Assembly (NCBI GenBank): GCA_003021335.1
Contig: PXQL01000009.1
Span: 11,717-24,880, forward strand
From: Halobacteriales archaeon QH_10_67_13
GTDB taxonomy: Archaea > Halobacteriota > Halobacteria > Halobacteriales > Haloarculaceae
Direction: 5' to 3'
Length of the DNA: 13,164 nt
The notes under the pieces were generated by a model, which was given only the letters and a program-made list of their open reading frames with translations, did not search any database and was not told the DNA's origin. Made by a program: the position numbers and the translations under genes. This document shows, in pieces, positions 1-7,263 of the stretch (positions within the stretch are counted from its first letter, which is position 1; each line of letters starts with the position of its first letter).

Positions 1-442
1 CGGTCAACAGGTCCTCGCGGTCGCTCGAGCGCTCGCGCAGACTCGTGATGTTCTCGGTCTCGCCGGCGTACCACTGTCGGGGCACCGAACTCAGATGGAA
101 GTAGTTGTTCGCCAGCGATCCGAACGACACCGCCTCGAGTCCGGTCGCGACGAGCTCCTCGTCCATCGACATAACAATGTTCGACCGGAGCTGATCCTCA
201 TCTTTGGTCACCGACAGATAATAAATTTCCTCGGGGAGCCTGGCCTCAGAGGCGACATCCCCGTAGCGGAGATCGAACAGCTCCTGGTCGGTCTTCGCGA
301 GCCCGTTCATTACGGCCGCAGTGTACATGAACTCCCGCGCGCCGGCGCCGGCCTCACCGGATAAGAGCACGACACTCCCCTCGGGCGCGCCGCCGCCGAT
401 CGTATCGTCGAGGCGGTCGATACCGAACGGGATCCGCTCCAT
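1..442 (-). CDS. HTR-like RecA/KaiC-fold protein (partial, 5' end only)
   Basis: The first 147 codons of a RecA/RAD55/KaiC-like P-loop protein are seen; the rest lies beyond base 1. The protein opens MERIPFGIDRLDDTIGGG, the usual start of KaiC/RadA-like domains, followed by a hydrophobic strand SVVLLS and then GEAGAGAR (residues 29-36) where Walker A should be. The P-loop is degenerate: Ala replaces the Lys and Arg replaces the Ser/Thr, so ATP hydrolysis is doubtful. As I recall, haloarchaeal proteins annotated 'HTR-like' show this variant; their function is unknown, with a sensory or signalling role sometimes proposed. The start is supported by a TATA-like CTTATG about 26 bases upstream, which fits a leaderless mRNA. 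The family call is fairly sure, the function is not. Confidence 0.8.
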   Translation of the reverse strand, partial: MERIPFGIDRLDDTIGGGAPEGSVVLLSGEAGAGAREFMYTAAVMNGLAKTDQELFDLRYGDVASEARLPEEIYYLSVTKDEDQLRSNIVMSMDEELVATGLEAVSFGSLANNYFHLSSVPRQWYAGETENITSLRERSSDREDLLT

Positions 443-464
443 GCGTGTGGGTGGGACCGGCCGG

Positions 465-472
465 ACATAAGT
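465..472 (-). promoter_or_regulatory. TATA-like box for the HTR-like gene
   Basis: On the minus strand the sequence reads ACTTATGT, centred near 468, about 26 bases before the ATG at 442. This is the spacing of an archaeal TATA box on a leaderless transcript. It lies in the 152-base gap (443-594) between this gene and the GNAT gene; nothing else was recognised in that gap. Confidence 0.5.
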
Positions 473-594
473 CACCGGTCGATCGCAGGCTTCGCTCTCC
501 CGTTCGTCCGGTTCACGTGTCGGTCGGAATACCGCCCGGTCGGCGCGGGCTCTCGTCACGCGAGGCCTACTGGTAGTCACGGCCGTCGGCGGTC

Positions 595-1260
595 TCAGTC
601 GGTCGCCGACGGCCCCGGGTCGATCGCGGACCGCTCAAGCTTCTCGGAGGTGTCGACGCGGGCCTCGAGGTCTCGGGCCGCAAACTCCTCGCGTGCGATC
701 GAAAACCGGATCGCGTCGTGAACGGTTCCGTCGTCGGTCGCGACGTGGTTGCGGAGTCGGCCCTCGCGACGGCCGCCGAGCCGGTCCACGTACCGCTCGA
801 CCGCGCGGAGTGACTTTTCATTCGCCGGCACGACGGCGGTCGCGACGACCTCGAGATCGAGGCGCTCGAACGCGACCGTCGCGAGAGCGACCGCGCGCTC
901 CCCGGAGTACCGCCGACCCCAGAACGGCTTGCGGAGCCAGATCCCAAGCGTGGCCGTCTGCCGATCCCAGTCGAACGAGAGCCCGGCGTTGCCGGCGAAC
1001 GCGCCGCTATCGGGCTGGTCGGCGTCCGGAACGACGGCGTATGTGGCCGACTTGCGGGACTCCCACCGGTCTCGGAACGTCTGTATGACCGAGGCGCTCT
1101 CCTCGAGGTGGTCGTGTGGACTCCAGGTCACGTACCGAGCCTCCTCGGCGATCGTCTCGGAGTGGCGGGCGCTCGCCCGGCGGTAGAGGAGTCGGGGCGT
1201 GAGGGCCTCGTCGAACCGCTCGAGGCGGAGCCGGTCGGTTTCGATCAGCTCGGGGAACAC
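595..1260 (-). CDS. GNAT-family N-acetyltransferase (RimJ/RimL type)
   Basis: A 221-residue GNAT protein of the RimJ/RimL-like group, which transfers acetyl from acetyl-CoA to an amino group; the substrate is unknown. It opens FPELIETDRLRLERF, the typical first strand of this group. The acetyl-CoA-binding loop region is LGIWLRKPFWGRRYSGERA (residues 105-123; the R/QxxGxG/A loop is represented by RRYSGE), and NEKSLRAVERY (147-157) is the usual motif-B Asn-containing segment. The GTG at 1260 was chosen because the TATA box TTTATA is centred 25-26 bases upstream; another in-frame GTG lies two codons earlier at 1266. The longer open frame reaching 1500 runs through the promoter and is not expected to be translated. 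The tail after residue 195 is charged and not conserved. Confidence 0.85.
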   Translation of the reverse strand: MFPELIETDRLRLERFDEALTPRLLYRRASARHSETIAEEARYVTWSPHDHLEESASVIQTFRDRWESRKSATYAVVPDADQPDSGAFAGNAGLSFDWDRQTATLGIWLRKPFWGRRYSGERAVALATVAFERLDLEVVATAVVPANEKSLRAVERYVDRLGGRREGRLRNHVATDDGTVHDAIRFSIAREEFAARDLEARVDTSEKLERSAIDPGPSATD

Positions 1261-1282
1261 GCCCACGCTCGGCGATCGACCG

Positions 1283-1288
1283 TATAAA
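1283..1288 (-). promoter_or_regulatory. TATA box of the GNAT gene
   Basis: Minus-strand TTTATA (within ATTTTATACG) is a near-consensus haloarchaeal TATA box. Its centre is 25-26 bases before the GTG at 1260, which predicts a leaderless mRNA and gives the GNAT gene a promoter separate from the upstream beta-RFAP synthase-like gene. Confidence 0.65.
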
Positions 1289-1384
1289 ATCTCACGGGGA
1301 ATCTCAATCGGCGGGGACAGTCGCCTCGGGGTCGCCGCCCCGGCGATCGCGGGGTCACCGAGCGTCACAACAATCCGCGACCGG

Positions 1385-2389
1385 TCACCGGCTGAAGGGT
1401 GGGGAGACGGTTGCACCCTCGGTGCTCGGGGCGACCAGCCGAACCGACCCCTCGACGCCGGCGGCGGCGAGCGCGTCCCGGGCGGCGGCGACGGCCGCAT
1501 CGCCGGTCTCGGCGCGGGTCAGCCCGTAGACGGTCGGTCCCCAGGAGGACTGCCCGGCCCCGGCGATCGCGGGGGCCTCGGTGAGCGAGGCGACGATTGG
1601 GCCGGCCGGTGGGCGGTAGAGCCCATCCTGTTCGTCGGCGTACCAGGTGCCGTTGAGCCGTCCGATCCGAGTGATCGCCGCCCCGAACGAGTTGAGATCG
1701 CCCTCCGCGAGCGCCGGGAGGAGCCGGCGGGAGACCACGCCAGCGATCTCGTCGGCGACCGCGGGGTCTGCGTTCGTGACCGCGGCGCGCATGCTTTCGG
1801 TCTCGGCGTCGCCGCTCGCGCCGGGGCTGGCCTCGGGGACGACGAGGACGAACCGCCAGGAGTCGGGCAGCGACCGCTGGACGACGGGGGCGGGCACGTG
1901 CCACGTCCCGGCGGCGGGCGGCGTGCCGGTAAACAGCTCGGTCGGGTGGCCGGCGTCGAGGACGAACCCGCCGGCCTCGAAGGCCGCGACGCCGACGCCG
2001 CTGCGGCCGCCACGACCGATCGCCGGGGCGACCGCGCGAGGATCGATGGCGCGATCGTGTGTGCGGGCGACCGCGAGTAGACTCGCGAGCGCGAGCTGCG
2101 TGCCGCTCCCGAGCCCGACGTGGCGTTGGAACCGATCGCGGACGCTCACCTCGGCGCCGGGGACTCCAAGCGCCTCGACGGCGCGCTCGACGTAGGGCTC
2201 GACGGCCGGGTCGTCACACCGCACGGTCGAGGCCGGGGCCGCCTCGACGACGATCCGCGGGCGAGACAGGCCAACCCCGACGCCGCTGTAGAGCCGATCG
2301 TGGGCCAGCGAGAGATTCTGGAAGCCAACGTGGATCCGCGCGCCGGTCTCAACGGTTACCATCGGCCATACATTCGGCTCCGGCGGCAT
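1385..2389 (-). CDS. beta-ribofuranosylaminobenzene 5'-phosphate synthase family protein
   Basis: A 334-residue GHMP-kinase-fold protein of the beta-RFAP synthase family. In methanogens this enzyme (MptG) condenses PRPP with 4-aminobenzoate, releasing CO2 and pyrophosphate, as the first committed step to the arylamine part of methanopterin. Seen here: ETGARIHVGFQNLSLAHDR (residues 14-32), the glycine-rich loop HVGLGSGTQLALASL (90-104), GRGGRSGVGVAAFEAGGF (125-142), and GAGQSSWGPTVYGL (277-290) near the C-terminus. The length is normal for the family. Start: ATG 2389 lies about 26 bases from a TATA-like box; a second ATG at 2362 (MVTVETGAR) is where homology would be expected to begin, so the true start may be there. 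Haloarchaea are not known to use methanopterin in the methanogen manner, so the cofactor made is uncertain. Confidence 0.85.
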   Translation of the reverse strand: MPPEPNVWPMVTVETGARIHVGFQNLSLAHDRLYSGVGVGLSRPRIVVEAAPASTVRCDDPAVEPYVERAVEALGVPGAEVSVRDRFQRHVGLGSGTQLALASLLAVARTHDRAIDPRAVAPAIGRGGRSGVGVAAFEAGGFVLDAGHPTELFTGTPPAAGTWHVPAPVVQRSLPDSWRFVLVVPEASPGASGDAETESMRAAVTNADPAVADEIAGVVSRRLLPALAEGDLNSFGAAITRIGRLNGTWYADEQDGLYRPPAGPIVASLTEAPAIAGAGQSSWGPTVYGLTRAETGDAAVAAARDALAAAGVEGSVRLVAPSTEGATVSPPFSR

Positions 2390-2410
2390 GAACCGTGCGC
2401 CGGGCGGCCG

Positions 2411-2418
2411 ATTTATGG
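2411..2418. promoter_or_regulatory. shared divergent TATA-like element
   Basis: The only AT-rich block between the divergent starts at 2389 (-) and 2441 (+) is ATTTATGG. Read as TTTATG on the plus strand or CATAAA on the minus strand, its centre (about 2414.5) is 25-27 bases from both ATGs. It could serve both genes as leaderless transcripts. Neither reading is a perfect TATA consensus. Confidence 0.45.
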
Positions 2419-2440
2419 ATGTGGGTACACAACGAGCCCC

Positions 2441-3323
2441 ATGGCTGAGAAGGACGAGTCCTCAAGAGGAGCAGACGGGGATATCGACCGGTTGGGCGGC
2501 CCCGAACAGTCCCGGTCCCGCCGGGTGCTGGTCGCGGCGGCGATCGGGCTGGTCGTTGTCGTGGCGGTTCTCGGGATCGTCGGGCTAAGAGTTGCGCTCG
2601 AACGACGACGTCGAGGCGATTGTCCTCGAGATGGACACCCCCGGTGGACTGGTCCAGCCCTCCGAGCGGATGTACGCGGCGGTCGATCAGGCGAGCGAGG
2701 AGATGCCGGTCGTCGCGAGCGTCCAGGGGCTGAGCGCCTCGGGCGGGTACTGGACGATGCTACCCGCCGATCGGGTGTACGTGCTCGGGACCTCGATCGT
2801 TGGGAGCGTCGGGGTCAACGCGAACGCTCCTGAGGCGTCCCCGCCGGTGGAGGGCCCGACCGGCCCTGATAAGGCCGGCTCGACGGTGACGAAGGTCTGG
2901 TCCGACATCGAGACAGTCCAGCGGCTGTTCGTCGAGAGCGTCTTCGAGGAGCGTGGGGACCGGATCCAGCTGCCCCGCGAGACGGTCGAGACGGCGACGG
3001 TCTGGCGCGGGGTCGAGGCCGTCGAGAACGGGATCGCCGACGAGATCGGCACGCTCGACGTGGCGATCCAAGACGCCGCCGACCGGGCCGGGATCGAGGA
3101 GTTCCGGGTGCTCACCCGAGACGTGACGCCGTCGGGATCGTTCCTCTTGCTGGGCGCCGACGGACAGGTCCTCGAGGTCGCCGACGGGCAGCCGTCGCTC
3201 GCGGACGTCAGTCCGGTCGAGATGTCGGTAGTTTATGAGCCACGGCTCCCGCGGGTCGAGACCGTCGCGGCGGTGATCAACGAGGACGGAGCCGACGCGG
3301 ACGCCAAGGAGGGCGACGGATGA
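2441..3323 (+). pseudogene. S49 signal peptide peptidase (SppA-like), frame-disrupted
   Basis: Two reading frames together make an SppA-type membrane serine protease. Frame one, from ATG 2441, gives an acidic N-terminus and one membrane segment (VLVAAAIGLVVVVAVLGIVG) up to about 2588. Homology then resumes in another frame from about 2589 as ELRSNDDVEAIVLEMDTPGG and runs to the stop at 3321-3323. Frame one stops only at 2831-2833 after non-homologous Arg-rich sequence; the second frame has a TAA at 2586-2588 just before the resumption. Family members normally have roughly 30-40 residues (VxVVELxG..I-type strand and helix) between the anchor and this point, and they are missing, so a deletion that also shifted frame is likelier than a single-base error. 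The catalytic half looks intact: Ser in SASGGYW (about 2739) and a Lys in GPDKAGST as the likely dyad. A soluble product from TTG 2592 is possible but would lack part of the fold. Confidence 0.65.
3308..3312 (+). promoter_or_regulatory. Shine-Dalgarno site for the DUF4350-like gene
   Basis: GGAGG (in AAGGAGGG) ends 7 bases before the ATG at 3320. It is a strong archaeal ribosome-binding site inside the end of the SppA frame and fixes the start of the downstream gene. It also suggests that this gene can be translated by direct initiation even if translation of the broken SppA frame is poor. Confidence 0.7.
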
Positions 3324-4249
3324 CCGACGGGCGAGTGGCGGCGGCGAGCGTTATCGCCGTGGCGGTGATCGCCGTCGTCGCCGTCGGCGGGGTCGTCGCG
3401 ACGAGCGGGACCACGGTCGCGCTGTTCGACGACGGCGATGGGGACGAGGAGGCCGGCGGAGTGTTCGTCCCCGCGGCCGAAACCAACAACAGCCAGTACG
3501 ACGCCGAGCGGGTTGTCAGCGACCCGACTCCCGGCGCGGCGAGCGTCGAGATGGACAGCCTCGGCGAGGGGACGGTCGTGATCGACACGGCCACGTTCGC
3601 CACCAACTACCAGATACAGCCGCTCGCACAGGCCCTGGCGGAGAACGGCCACGAGGTGCGCGTCGTCGGCGGGACCGACTCGCTCGAGGAGGCACTCAAC
3701 GGCGCGACCGGATTCATCAGCGTCGGCGTGATCCAGTACGACGAGAGCGCCCGGGAGGCCCTGACCGAGTTCCTCGATGAGGGCGGGCACGCGGTCTTTA
3801 CCGTCGAGCCCGCGGCCGCGTTCGACAGCGCCGAGCAGTCGGAGCTGTTCGGCGCTCTCGAAGTCGGGCCCCAGCCCGGGTACGTGTACAACCTCGAGGA
3901 AAACGATCTCAACTACCAGCGCGTCTACGGCACGCCTGACGGCGAGGCGACGCTGACCGAGGGAGTCGACCGGGTCGTCTTCGACACCGCGACCACCCTC
4001 GGAGTCGAGACCGCCGCGGAGACGATCGGACCAATCGCCGGCAGCCAGCGGTCGGTCACGCGGACCGAGACCGACGCCCCGATCGCGGTCCGGGAGGACA
4101 ACCTCGCGGTGATCGGCGACGTCGACTTTTTCTCGCCGACGAACGTCAAACGGGCGGACAACGACGCCCTCGTCGGGAACCTGGCCGACTTCCTGGTCGA
4201 GGGTGAGACCGTCGAACTGGGCGCAGGCGGTCAGGCGCCGGGGAGCTGA
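3320..4249 (+). CDS. membrane-anchored DUF4350-like protein
   Basis: A 309-residue protein with one N-terminal hydrophobic segment (about residues 6-28), then an acidic Gly/Asp/Glu linker (37-47) and an extracytoplasmic-type domain. The core resembles DUF4350/GATase-like Rossmann domains: TVVIDTATFATNYQIQPLAQ (85-104), an ENGHEVRVV strand (108-116), a GFISVGVIQYDESAREAL segment (131-148), a GGHAVFTVEP strand (155-164), and a closing VIGDVDFFSPTNVKRADN (264-281) followed by NLADFLV. Its start overlaps the SppA stop as ATGA, so the two form an operon, which suggests a job at the membrane linked to the protease. Biochemical function is unknown and the DUF4350 assignment is from memory of the fold pattern. 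Its TGA is immediately followed by the stop codon of the convergent valS. Confidence 0.75.
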   Translation: MTDGRVAAASVIAVAVIAVVAVGGVVATSGTTVALFDDGDGDEEAGGVFVPAAETNNSQYDAERVVSDPTPGAASVEMDSLGEGTVVIDTATFATNYQIQPLAQALAENGHEVRVVGGTDSLEEALNGATGFISVGVIQYDESAREALTEFLDEGGHAVFTVEPAAAFDSAEQSELFGALEVGPQPGYVYNLEENDLNYQRVYGTPDGEATLTEGVDRVVFDTATTLGVETAAETIGPIAGSQRSVTRTETDAPIAVREDNLAVIGDVDFFSPTNVKRADNDALVGNLADFLVEGETVELGAGGQAPGS

Positions 4250-6955
4250 CTACCGGACGACGATCGGGGCGTTCTCGGTCTCAAGCAGCGTCCCCTCGCC
4301 GGAGTACTCCCGGGTGGTCTTGACCTCGAACAGCTCGGGATCGAGCTCGAAGCCGGCGACGGCGAGCCGGCCGTCGACGAGCTCGAACTCGCCGGCTGCG
4401 ATCGCGGCCTCGATGTCGCCGACCCGCTCGCCGTACTCGGGACCGACCTTCGCGTACTCGAGATCGATCCCGGTGACCGTGGTCTCGATCGCCGGGTCCT
4501 CCTCGCGGACGCGGAGTTGCTCGACGTGCATCACGTCGGCGACCGCTTCGGCGAAGCCTTCGATCCGGCCGTAGACCTCGACGGTTCCGAGCGGTTCGTT
4601 CAGCGCCAGCCCGGCGTCGGTCTTGTACCGGCGCAGCGCGGAGACGACCGTCATGGCGGTCCGGCCGGCCTCGGTGTCGGCCTCGTAGCCCTGGGCGGTT
4701 GGCCAGTCGGTCCGGTGGACGCTCGCGGCCGACTCGGCCTCGGCGTAGCGGGCGTTCCAGATCTCCTCGGTGACGTGGGGCAAGAGCGGCGCGAACAGCC
4801 CGAGGATCGTCCGGTGAGCGGTCGCGAGCGCGTACTCCGCGGAGGCGTGGCCGTCCTCGCCGGCCCGCTGTTTGGCGATTTCGAGGTAATCGTCGCAGAA
4901 CGTGTGCCAGAAAAACTCCCGGAGCCGGTTGCGGGCTTTTAGGTATTCGTGGGCGCGCAGCTGCTCGGTCAGGTCGGCGATCACGTCGTCGAGCTCGGCC
5001 AGCACCCACCGGTCGGTGGGGGCGAGCTCCGCGGGCGGGGCGGGGTCGACCGGCGCGAGCTGATCGACCAGCTTCGAGGCGTACGCCGAGGCCGCCCAGT
5101 ACCGGATCGAATCAACCGGGTACTCCTCCATGACGGTCGCGGGCTCAACGACGTTCCCGCGGGATTTGGACATCTTCTCGCGGTTCTCGTCGAGGACGAA
5201 CCCGTTGATCAGCACCGACTCGAAGGGTACCGCGCCGGTGTGTTCGAGACACTTCACGACCGTGTGAAAGAGCCAAAACGAGATGATGTCGTGGCCCTGC
5301 GGACGGAGGTCGAACGGGTACAGCTCCGAGCGATCGAGGGCAAAGAGCCCGTCGTCGGCCTCGCGGACGATCTCGTGCCCCTCGGGGACCGCCCCCGGGT
5401 CGGGGTACCAGTCCCAGCCGGCGTTGATAAGCGGCGTCAGCGAGGAGGTCGCCCAGGTGTCGAAGACGTCTTTCTCGGGCTCGAACTCGCCGGCGCCACA
5501 CTCGGGACACCGATCGACCGGCGGGTCGTCGGCGATGGGCTCGACCGGGAGCTGCTCGCGGTCGGCGAAGATCGTCTCGCCACACTCCGTGCAGTACCAC
5601 ACCGGGAACGGGATCCCCGAGTCGCGCTGCCGGGAGATACACCAGTCCCACTCGAGTCCCTCGATCCAGTGGTTGTACCGCGAGAACATCTTCTCGGGGT
5701 ACCAGTCCATCTCCCGACCGGCTTCGAGGTACTCCTCCTTGCGGTCCAGCAGCTCGACGTACCACTGCTCGGTGACCCGGTACTCGACGTCGACCCCGCA
5801 GCGCTCGTGGACCTGGACGGTGTGCTCGATGGGCTCGCGGGTGAGCAGCGCGCCCGCCTCGTCGAGGTCCGCGGCGATGGCCTCGCGGGCCTCGTGGGTG
5901 CTCAGGCCGACGTACTCGCCGGCGAGGTCGGTCATCGTTCCGGAGGCGTCGATGGCCGTCCGGAGCTCAAGATCGTGGGCCTGGTACCACTCGATGTCGG
6001 TCCGGTCGCCGAACGTGCAGGACATCACGATGCCGGTGCCTGCCTCGGCGTCGACCCGCTCGTCGGCGTAGATCGGCACCTCGTGGCCGAACAGCGGGAC
6101 CCGGGCGGTTCCGTCGACGAGGTGGGCGTTGCGGTCGTCCTCGGGGTGGACAAACATCGCCACGCAGGCCGGGATCAGCTCCGGGCGCGTGGTGGTGATG
6201 ACGATCTCGTCGCCGGGGCCGGTCGGGGTCGGGTACGCGCGCTCGGCCGCGAACTCCCGGTCGGGGTCGGGCGCCGAAGGGGACTCACTGCCGGGCTCGA
6301 CGAGCTCGAAGGCGATGTCCTGTTCGTGGGAGTCCCGGTCGGCATCTTCCATCTCGACCTGAGAGATGGCCGTCTCGCAGTCGGGACACCAGATCGTCGG
6401 GGCGCGCTGGCGGTACTCCCGACCCTGCTCGTGGAGATCCAGGAAGGACAGCTGGGAGAGGCGCTGGACGCGGGGCTCGATGGTCTTGTAGGTGCGCGAC
6501 CAGTCGATCGAGCACCCCAGCGACTGCATCTGGTCGGTGAAGGCCGCCTCGTACTCGCGGCTAACTTTGCGGGTCTTTCGTTGGAACTCCCGACGGGAGA
6601 ACTCACCGTGGTTGATCCCCAGCTCGCGTTCGGTCAACCGCTCGGAGGCGATGCCGTTGTCGTCGTACCCGAACGGGAAAAACGTCTCACTGCGGTCCAT
6701 CCGCTGGAACCGGGCCGCAAAATCCTGGAGCGTGTGCCCGTAGAGATGTCCCATGTGCAGGTTCCCCGAGACGGTCGGCGGGGGCGTGTCGATCGCGTAG
6801 GCCGTGTCCGGATCCGCGACCGGCTCGTACTCGTAGATGCCCTCCTCGACCCAGGTCCGCTGCCAGCGGGACTCTACGGTCTCGGGGTCGTACTCGCCGG
6901 CGAGGCGTGGCTGGTCGGTGTCCGATGCGCGGTCTTGGTAGTTGTGTTCGCTCAT
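4250..6955 (-). CDS. valS: valyl-tRNA synthetase
   Basis: A 901-residue class Ia aminoacyl-tRNA synthetase that charges tRNA-Val with valine in the cytoplasm. It carries PPPTVSGNLHMGH (58-70) with the HIGH signature as HMGH (67-70), and the KMSKS loop exactly as KMSKS (594-598). The CP1 editing domain is present, with ITTTRPE and GTGIVMSCTFGDRTDIEWY. Zinc-type cysteine pairs are seen: C190/C193 in the N-terminal catalytic part and C455/C458 with C483/C486 in the second half. The anticodon-binding helical region follows (ARNRLREFFWHTFCDDYLEIAKQ). GYDDNGIASERLTER agrees with the archaeal ValS type. Length is normal and no damage is visible. A 308-base divergent region separates it from dnaG and probably holds its promoter. 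Confidence 0.97.
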   Translation of the reverse strand: MSEHNYQDRASDTDQPRLAGEYDPETVESRWQRTWVEEGIYEYEPVADPDTAYAIDTPPPTVSGNLHMGHLYGHTLQDFAARFQRMDRSETFFPFGYDDNGIASERLTERELGINHGEFSRREFQRKTRKVSREYEAAFTDQMQSLGCSIDWSRTYKTIEPRVQRLSQLSFLDLHEQGREYRQRAPTIWCPDCETAISQVEMEDADRDSHEQDIAFELVEPGSESPSAPDPDREFAAERAYPTPTGPGDEIVITTTRPELIPACVAMFVHPEDDRNAHLVDGTARVPLFGHEVPIYADERVDAEAGTGIVMSCTFGDRTDIEWYQAHDLELRTAIDASGTMTDLAGEYVGLSTHEAREAIAADLDEAGALLTREPIEHTVQVHERCGVDVEYRVTEQWYVELLDRKEEYLEAGREMDWYPEKMFSRYNHWIEGLEWDWCISRQRDSGIPFPVWYCTECGETIFADREQLPVEPIADDPPVDRCPECGAGEFEPEKDVFDTWATSSLTPLINAGWDWYPDPGAVPEGHEIVREADDGLFALDRSELYPFDLRPQGHDIISFWLFHTVVKCLEHTGAVPFESVLINGFVLDENREKMSKSRGNVVEPATVMEEYPVDSIRYWAASAYASKLVDQLAPVDPAPPAELAPTDRWVLAELDDVIADLTEQLRAHEYLKARNRLREFFWHTFCDDYLEIAKQRAGEDGHASAEYALATAHRTILGLFAPLLPHVTEEIWNARYAEAESAASVHRTDWPTAQGYEADTEAGRTAMTVVSALRRYKTDAGLALNEPLGTVEVYGRIEGFAEAVADVMHVEQLRVREEDPAIETTVTGIDLEYAKVGPEYGERVGDIEAAIAAGEFELVDGRLAVAGFELDPELFEVKTTREYSGEGTLLETENAPIVVR

Positions 6956-7038
6956 TGGGTGTGTGGTGTTCGGTGTCTCGGGAGACGGTCGTCCGTGCCG
7001 GGGCTGTCAGCGGGCGGTCGCCGTGTCGTGGGAGTATC

Positions 7039-7104
7039 TCAGTGGGGCGTGCCCGCCCCTACGGTGAAAACAGGCAAGCGCGAGACGGCGACGCGTCGGT
7101 TCAT
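7039..7104 (-). CDS. candidate 21-residue leader peptide upstream of valS (speculative)
   Basis: An ATG-to-TGA frame of 22 codons lies on the valS strand, 83 bases before the valS start and just downstream of the best valS promoter candidate. Four of its 21 residues are valine (positions 5, 7, 12 and 15; codons GTC, GTC, GTT, GTA). Its last codons overlap the hairpin at 7044-7059. The arrangement recalls amino-acid leader peptides, but a frame this short in GC-rich DNA can easily arise by chance, the ATG has no obvious Shine-Dalgarno site, and I know of no archaeal precedent for valS. Confidence 0.15.
   Translation of the reverse strand: MNRRVAVSRLPVFTVGAGTPH
7044..7059. other. GC-rich hairpin in the presumed valS leader
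   Basis: GGGGCG, a four-base loop TGCC, and CGCCCC form a perfect 6-bp GC stem. It lies about 90-100 bases upstream of the valS start codon, inside the predicted valS transcript. It is not followed by a T-run on either strand, so it does not look like a standard terminator. Confidence 0.4.
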
Positions 7105-7263
7105 CGGACGTATTCGTGTGTCGGCGCGTCGGTGATATTAATCGTTTGGATCCGGGCGGGCTCCCGAGCGACCGCGCGTCAGGTATTTGCCACGAGCCGT
7201 CGTAGCGGGGATCGTCGTGAACATGCGCAGCGGGTCACGGGCCCCGAACGGGGCGGATCATCA

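Larger units (their letters stand above)
6956..7263. other. valS-dnaG divergent intergenic region
   Basis: This 308-base gap contains one clear AT-rich block, GATATTAATCG (about 7133-7143). Read on the minus strand, CCAAACGATTAATATC has a BRE-like and TATA-like arrangement that would start a valS transcript near 7111, giving a leader of about 155 bases. Read on the plus strand, GGTGATATTAATCG could start dnaG near 7166. A second weak plus-strand candidate is GGTATTTGCC near 7184. A GC hairpin at 7044-7059 and a small valine-rich open frame (7039-7104, minus) lie inside the predicted valS leader. No tRNA or other RNA gene was recognised. Confidence 0.5.

Noticed and set aside
1199..2080. Plus-strand frame of 293 codons opposite the GNAT and beta-RFAP synthase-like genes
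   Set aside because: Gly/Arg/Asp-rich antisense shadow spanning two unrelated minus-strand genes.
4949..7135. Long plus-strand open frame (728 codons) opposite valS
   Set aside because: It is antisense to a complete valyl-tRNA synthetase with all motifs. Long antisense frames are expected in GC-rich haloarchaeal DNA, and the translation shows no recognisable domain.
7236..7256. Inverted sequence CCCCGAACGGGG just before dnaG considered as an operator or terminator
   Set aside because: The arm is only 4-5 bp in very GC-rich DNA with no T-run; too weak to call.
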